NCBI GenBank assembly: GCA_902385025.1
Contig: CABMDX010000377.1
Location: 1-8,071, forward strand
Source: an uncultured archaeon
GTDB lineage: Archaea; Halobacteriota; Methanosarcinia; Methanotrichales; Methanotrichaceae
Direction: 5' to 3'
Length of the DNA: 8,071 nucleotides
This document shows positions 4,853 through 8,071 of the stretch, in pieces; positions within the stretch are counted from its first letter, which is position 1, and the number at the start of each line of letters is the position of its first letter. The notes beneath the pieces were generated by a model. That model worked only from the letters and a program-made list of their open reading frames with translations, was not told the DNA's origin and did not search any database. Position numbers and translations under genes: made by a program.

Positions 4853-6025
4853 ATGAAATACGTTCTTCACCCCAAGTCAGAGATCGATAATAGAGTAAAA
4901 ATCCTGCAGTCTCAGATGGACGATATGGATGGAGCAATTCTTTTCCATGCCGTGGATATGTGCTACTTTTCCGGCACGGCTCAAGATGGGCTTGTCTATA
5001 TTCCAAGAGATGGCGAGCCGGTAGTTATGATTCGCAGAAGCCTGGAGAGGGCCCAGGAGGAGTCGCCTCTCGATGTCCTGCCGCTCAAGAACATGAGAAA
5101 CCTGAAATCCGATCTTGGGATACCGGCTGGAGCCTCGATCGGCCTGGAGATGGATGTGCTCCCATGCAGCTTCTATTTTCGATTGGCAACGGCACTTGGA
5201 GATGCCAGGTTCCTGGATATTGCAGAAAGGATCAAGCACATTCGTTCGGTGAAGTCCGATTTTGAACTGGGCTTGATCCGGGAGGCGGCCAGGATCCTGG
5301 ATGCCGGTTTCGCATCCGTTCCCGATTACATGAAAGAGGGGATGACAGAGGTGGATCTTATCTGCCGTCTGGAGTCGGTCATGCGCTCTATCGGCCACCA
5401 GGGCTCCCTGCGCTTTCGCAGATTCAATAGCATTGTTCCTCTGGGCCATATTATGTCCGGTCCGGAAGCAGCCTTCCCGAGCTTCCTGGCATCTCCTACT
5501 GGCGGAAGGGGCACCTCTCTTGTCTTTCCTCAGGGGGCGGGCTTTCGAAAGATAAAGAGAAATGAGCCGGTGTTTGTGGACTCTGTTGGGATTTACAACG
5601 GATACATCGCCGATGCCACCAGAATTTTCTCCATTGGCAAGCTCGACCGCATGCTCGAGGATGCCTATTTGGCAGCCTGCCAGATTGAAGAGACTGTGGT
5701 CAAAGATATGCTGCCAGGCCACAGCGGCAAGGATCTCTACGAGCTCTCAGAGGCAAAAGGGACGGGCCTAGGCTATGGAGATTATCTGGGTGGAACCAGA
5801 GGCAATAAATGCGGCTTTGTGGGCCACGGCGTGGGGCTGGAGCTGGATGAATACCCAGTGATAGGCCCTTTGGATCACGTTATTAAAAGCAACATGACTA
5901 TTGCCGTGGAGCCCAAGATCATATATCCGGATAAAGGTGTGCTGGGAATCGAAGACACCTACCTGATCACAGCCAATGGCGCCAGGAGGTTGACCGATAT
6001 GCCAAGAGAGATCTGGAAGGTGTAA
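4853..6025 (+). CDS. M24-family metallopeptidase-like protein (Xaa-Pro peptidase / creatinase type)
   Basis: A 390-residue protein with the two-domain layout of prolidase / aminopeptidase P: a creatinase-like N-terminal domain (about 8-130) and the pita-bread M24 domain (about 137-385). All five dinuclear metal ligands are visible: Asp243 (VFVDSVG), Asp254 (IADATR), His325 (FVGHGVGLE), Glu353 (AVEPK) and Glu367 (GIEDTY). The likely role is removal of N-terminal residues before proline, or hydrolysis of Xaa-Pro dipeptides, in the cytoplasm. However, the two accessory histidines of classical prolidase appear to be replaced, in FPQG (Gln227) and GLELDEYP (Asp332), so the substrate may differ. 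Also seen is SGPEAAFPSFLASPTGG (202-218), which I recall as typical of a divergent M24 subgroup. GGTGAT at 4841-4846, six bases before the ATG, is a strong ribosome-binding site. It converges on the DUF6125 gene with a 6-base gap. Confidence 0.9.
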   Translation: MKYVLHPKSEIDNRVKILQSQMDDMDGAILFHAVDMCYFSGTAQDGLVYIPRDGEPVVMIRRSLERAQEESPLDVLPLKNMRNLKSDLGIPAGASIGLEMDVLPCSFYFRLATALGDARFLDIAERIKHIRSVKSDFELGLIREAARILDAGFASVPDYMKEGMTEVDLICRLESVMRSIGHQGSLRFRRFNSIVPLGHIMSGPEAAFPSFLASPTGGRGTSLVFPQGAGFRKIKRNEPVFVDSVGIYNGYIADATRIFSIGKLDRMLEDAYLAACQIEETVVKDMLPGHSGKDLYELSEAKGTGLGYGDYLGGTRGNKCGFVGHGVGLELDEYPVIGPLDHVIKSNMTIAVEPKIIYPDKGVLGIEDTYLITANGARRLTDMPREIWKV

Positions 6026-6031
6026 TCACGC

Positions 6032-6550
6032 CTATACTTTGTTGATTATTTTTTTATTTATATAGGAGAAATGCCAGATGCATCTTTCTCTGCCTTTGCA
6101 TATCCTCTCGGCTCTCTGGAATTCTATCTCGCCCGCTCCCTCTTCATGGAACTCAGAAGCCCATACCGAGTTTTCTGTCCTGCAGATGATCTCGCTGACT
6201 CTTTCTGAGAGCTCCTCTCTACCTGATTTCACCATCAGATCGTGCCAGGGGCATTTGCTGATGATAACATCAAAGCCATTCTCATGCACCTTCATTTCAT
6301 ATTCGAAGCCTTCCATTGCGAGCCTGGCCCTGATAGCTTTTGCCAGATCATGCAGGCCGGCTCCCAGATTCATCATGGCCTTGATAGATCTGGCCTGGAT
6401 CTTCGGCAAAACCTTCCATACGGCTTCGTCCCTCTCCAGTGCTGCCTCAAAACCGAATCTCTCCTCCACGAGCATGAACCATAATCCATCCACTGCGGTA
6501 AAGGAGCGGCGGAAATAATCCGCCTTTTGCGACTCTGTCAAATCAATCAT
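6032..6550 (-). CDS. DUF6125 family protein (related to ATC hydrolase family)
   Basis: A 172-residue soluble protein. LTESQKADYFRRSFTAVDGL (4-23), WFMLVEERFGFEAALERDEAVW (24-45) and KVLPKIQARSIK match DUF6125, a family I recall in methanogens and other anaerobes and related to the L-2-amino-thiazoline-4-carboxylate hydrolase fold. Conserved-looking cysteines follow: Cys100 in KCPWHDLMVKSGREEL, Cys123 in EIICRTENSVWASEF, and Cys151 and Cys157 in ICKGRERCIWHFSY. Such a set could bind a metal or ligand, but the substrate is unknown. The last residues (INKKIINKV) are translated from the T-rich tract that probably ends the opposing M24 transcript and may be a non-conserved extension. The ATG is nine bases after the stop of the TPR gene, so both should be on one mRNA, with the TPR gene first. 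No clear ribosome-binding site is seen. Confidence 0.8.
   Translation of the reverse strand: MIDLTESQKADYFRRSFTAVDGLWFMLVEERFGFEAALERDEAVWKVLPKIQARSIKAMMNLGAGLHDLAKAIRARLAMEGFEYEMKVHENGFDVIISKCPWHDLMVKSGREELSERVSEIICRTENSVWASEFHEEGAGEIEFQRAERICKGRERCIWHFSYINKKIINKV
6049..6055 (+). terminator. T7 tract, probable terminator of the M24 gene
   Basis: A run of seven T, within the wider T-rich stretch GATTATTTTTTTATTTA, begins 23 bases after the M24 stop codon. Archaeal polymerase terminates at such tracts. It lies inside the last codons of the convergent DUF6125 gene, where it encodes the Lys/Asn/Ile-rich tail. Confidence 0.5.
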
Positions 6551-6559
6551 TTCCGCACT

Positions 6560-8071
6560 TCACTTGGAGGCTGATATCTTCTTGCCTCTTCTTTTGGCTT
6601 TTAAAATCACTTTGCACGACTCCAGGGACCGGTGGCATTTTTCTGCCAGTTCCCTCGTCTCTGCTGCCCTGGATTCGCCTCTCGCCTCCATGTCACGGTA
6701 TGCGGCAGAATAGATCCTGAAGGCCTTCTTGTAGGCCTTCATTGCCACTTTGCAGCATTCCTCTTTGTCTTCCACCTCGGCCAGAGCGACATAGGCATAG
6801 GCCAAATCCCTCAATATCTCGGCATGCTCCAGGGGTGCCTTATCCAGAGTGTAGTACTTTTGGGCAGATGAGTAGGCTGAAATTGCCTTCCTGCAATTGG
6901 TGGCTCTGTCTTCTACCTCTGATAGCGTGATGAAGCTATAGCCCAAATTCTTCAATGCGTCGGCATGCTCCGCCGGGTTGATCTTCTCATAGATTGATAG
7001 AGCCCGAGCGCATGCATCGATAGCTTTGCAGCAGTTTTCTTTTTTATCTTTCACTTCCGCCAGAGCCGAATACGCCGTCCAGAGAAGCATCTGTGCCTCA
7101 GCATAATCCAGAGGATGTTCTCTGGCAGAATAGAATCGCAAGGATTCACCTGCGGCCACCACCGCATCCTGACAATAGCTGGCCTTGGATTCGATTGAGC
7201 TTTCACTATCCGCCAGCATGCTGCAGGTGATGGCCAGATCCAACTGGCAGGAGGCATATTGCAGTGGCCTAGTGTCTGCAGTATAAGCCCGGAGCCTTTT
7301 TGAACAGGCCTCCAGGGCAAGCTGGCAGTTTTCTGCCCGATATTCGATCTCAGCTATTGTTAGATACGCGAGCCATAACGTCCCGAGGGCCTCGGCCCAG
7401 TCCTCTGGCGAGTCTTTCAGGGAGAATATCTTCAGCGCATCCTCTGCGACTCGAATGGCTCTCATGCAATTCTCGATACGATCCTCGCTCTGGGACAGCA
7501 TCAAATAAGTATTTCCAAGGTTGTTTTGGATGGTGGCATGCTGCCTTGGGAACTCGCTTCGGGAATAGATTTGCAGAGCATTTTTGTAGGCTTCCAGGGC
7601 GAGCCTGCTGTTTTCGCTGCTCTCCTCCTCTTCCGCCATGGCAAGGTAAGCGTTTCCCAGATTGTTCATGCTCGCAGCATAAGCCTGAGGCTGAACCTCC
7701 GGCCTTCTGACCTGGAGGGCATCGCGGCATGCCTGGATGGCATGTCTGCGATTTTCAGCCGAATCCTCTGCTTCCGAGAGGCAGAGAAATGCCACAGCAA
7801 GGTTATTTTTCACCGCCGCGTACCGTTCTGGGAAGTGCTCAAGGCTGTAAACCTGCAGAGCCGCGTCATATGCTGAGATTGCCTGTTTGCAGTTGCTTTT
7901 CCGATCCATTGCCTCAGCCACAGCCAAATATGCGCTGCCGAGGTTCATGCAGGCATCGGCAAATAGCCTGGGATGGTCCTTCTGGCTGAAGACTCGCAGA
8001 GATTCTCTGGCAGAGGCCACAGCCCTCTTGCTGTTTTCCGATCTATTCTCCAGCTCCGAGAGCTTTCTGTA
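6560..8071 (-). CDS. TPR-repeat protein, 5' end beyond the window
   Basis: The visible part is 503 residues and is open to the right edge, so the N-terminus is missing. A GTG at 8020 is in frame, but it lies inside a repeat and I do not take it as the start. The protein is built of nine 46-51-residue tetratricopeptide-like units plus a terminal one, with a consensus of YLxLAExEDRxENCxxAIxA, then YxxALxxYS, a loop, PxxYAxxxNNLGxA. The NNLG and AExEDR helices form the TPR pair; the 47-residue spacing exceeds the canonical 34 because of longer loops. After the last unit comes a helical, then strongly basic tail (KAKRRGKKISASK). There is no signal peptide or membrane segment in the visible part. 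TPR arrays act as protein-binding scaffolds; the partner is unknown, and any N-terminal effector domain would lie off the window. DUF6125 follows after nine bases. Confidence 0.85.
   Translation of the reverse strand, partial: YRKLSELENRSENSKRAVASARESLRVFSQKDHPRLFADACMNLGSAYLAVAEAMDRKSNCKQAISAYDAALQVYSLEHFPERYAAVKNNLAVAFLCLSEAEDSAENRRHAIQACRDALQVRRPEVQPQAYAASMNNLGNAYLAMAEEEESSENSRLALEAYKNALQIYSRSEFPRQHATIQNNLGNTYLMLSQSEDRIENCMRAIRVAEDALKIFSLKDSPEDWAEALGTLWLAYLTIAEIEYRAENCQLALEACSKRLRAYTADTRPLQYASCQLDLAITCSMLADSESSIESKASYCQDAVVAAGESLRFYSAREHPLDYAEAQMLLWTAYSALAEVKDKKENCCKAIDACARALSIYEKINPAEHADALKNLGYSFITLSEVEDRATNCRKAISAYSSAQKYYTLDKAPLEHAEILRDLAYAYVALAEVEDKEECCKVAMKAYKKAFRIYSAAYRDMEARGESRAAETRELAEKCHRSLESCKVILKAKRRGKKISASK
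6794..8071 (-). repeat. Tandem 141-bp coding repeat of the TPR array
   Basis: Units on the minus strand run 8071-7931, 7930-7790, 7789-7649, 7648-7508, 7507-7367 and 7366-7226 (each 47 codons), then 7225-7073 (51 codons, with an insert around SIESKAS), 7072-6935 (46 codons) and 6934-6794 (47 codons). A tenth, divergent unit starts at 6793. The window edge happens to fall exactly on a unit boundary, so more units may lie beyond. Nucleotide identity between units is modest, so the duplications look old. Confidence 0.75.

Noticed and set aside
4877..5722. A 281-codon minus-strand frame opposite the M24 gene
   Set aside because: The sense strand encodes a protein with all five M24 metal ligands; the antisense frame shows no motif.
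7300..7989. Several plus-strand frames over 80 codons opposite the TPR gene
   Set aside because: They overlap a perfectly periodic TPR coding sequence and resemble no family.
8018..8020. GTG as start of the TPR protein
   Set aside because: The 17 codons upstream to the window edge complete a 47-residue repeat unit, so the true start lies outside the window.

Overview
The window looks like a chromosomal piece of a methanogenic archaeon, most probably Methanosarcinales and possibly Methanothrix (Methanosaeta). This rests on archaeal TATA-like boxes placed about 22-28 bases before start codons, a DUF134 / NifX-like / MinD-type ATPase neighbourhood common in anaerobic archaea, a DUF6125 protein, and a long array of 47-residue tetratricopeptide units. 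The lineage is inferred from gene content, not from a marker gene.

Left part (1-1506): a one-domain parvulin prolyl isomerase on + converges on two minus-strand genes. These are a DUF134 helix-turn-helix protein and, downstream of it with its own TATA-like box, a YgaP-like (DUF2892) membrane protein with an extracytoplasmic helical tail.

Centre (1507-3814): the broken remains of an iron-sulfur / NifX-type locus. The 5' third of a MinD/CooC-like ATPase with a ferredoxin insert (+) carries two single-base frameshifts. It is joined tail to tail, at a short shared sequence, to a metallo-beta-lactamase-fold gene (-) that has lost its last part. Across an AT-rich divergent promoter region come two overlapping NifX-like genes that look intact, one with a glycine-rich tail and one with a Cys/His tail. 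The probable reading is that DUF134, the ATPase, the MBL enzyme and the NifX proteins once formed one module, of which only DUF134 and the NifX pair survive.

Gene-poor stretch (3815-4852): it holds a small SHOCT-domain protein on the minus strand, a strong 10-bp inverted repeat, other palindromes and one doubtful 33-codon ORF.

Right part (4853-8071): an M24-family peptidase-like protein (+) ends 6 bases from a convergent minus-strand pair, a TPR-repeat protein running off the right edge followed by a DUF6125 protein. The peptidase's transcription stop signal seems to lie inside the end of the DUF6125 gene. I see no rRNA, tRNA, CRISPR array or complete mobile element.
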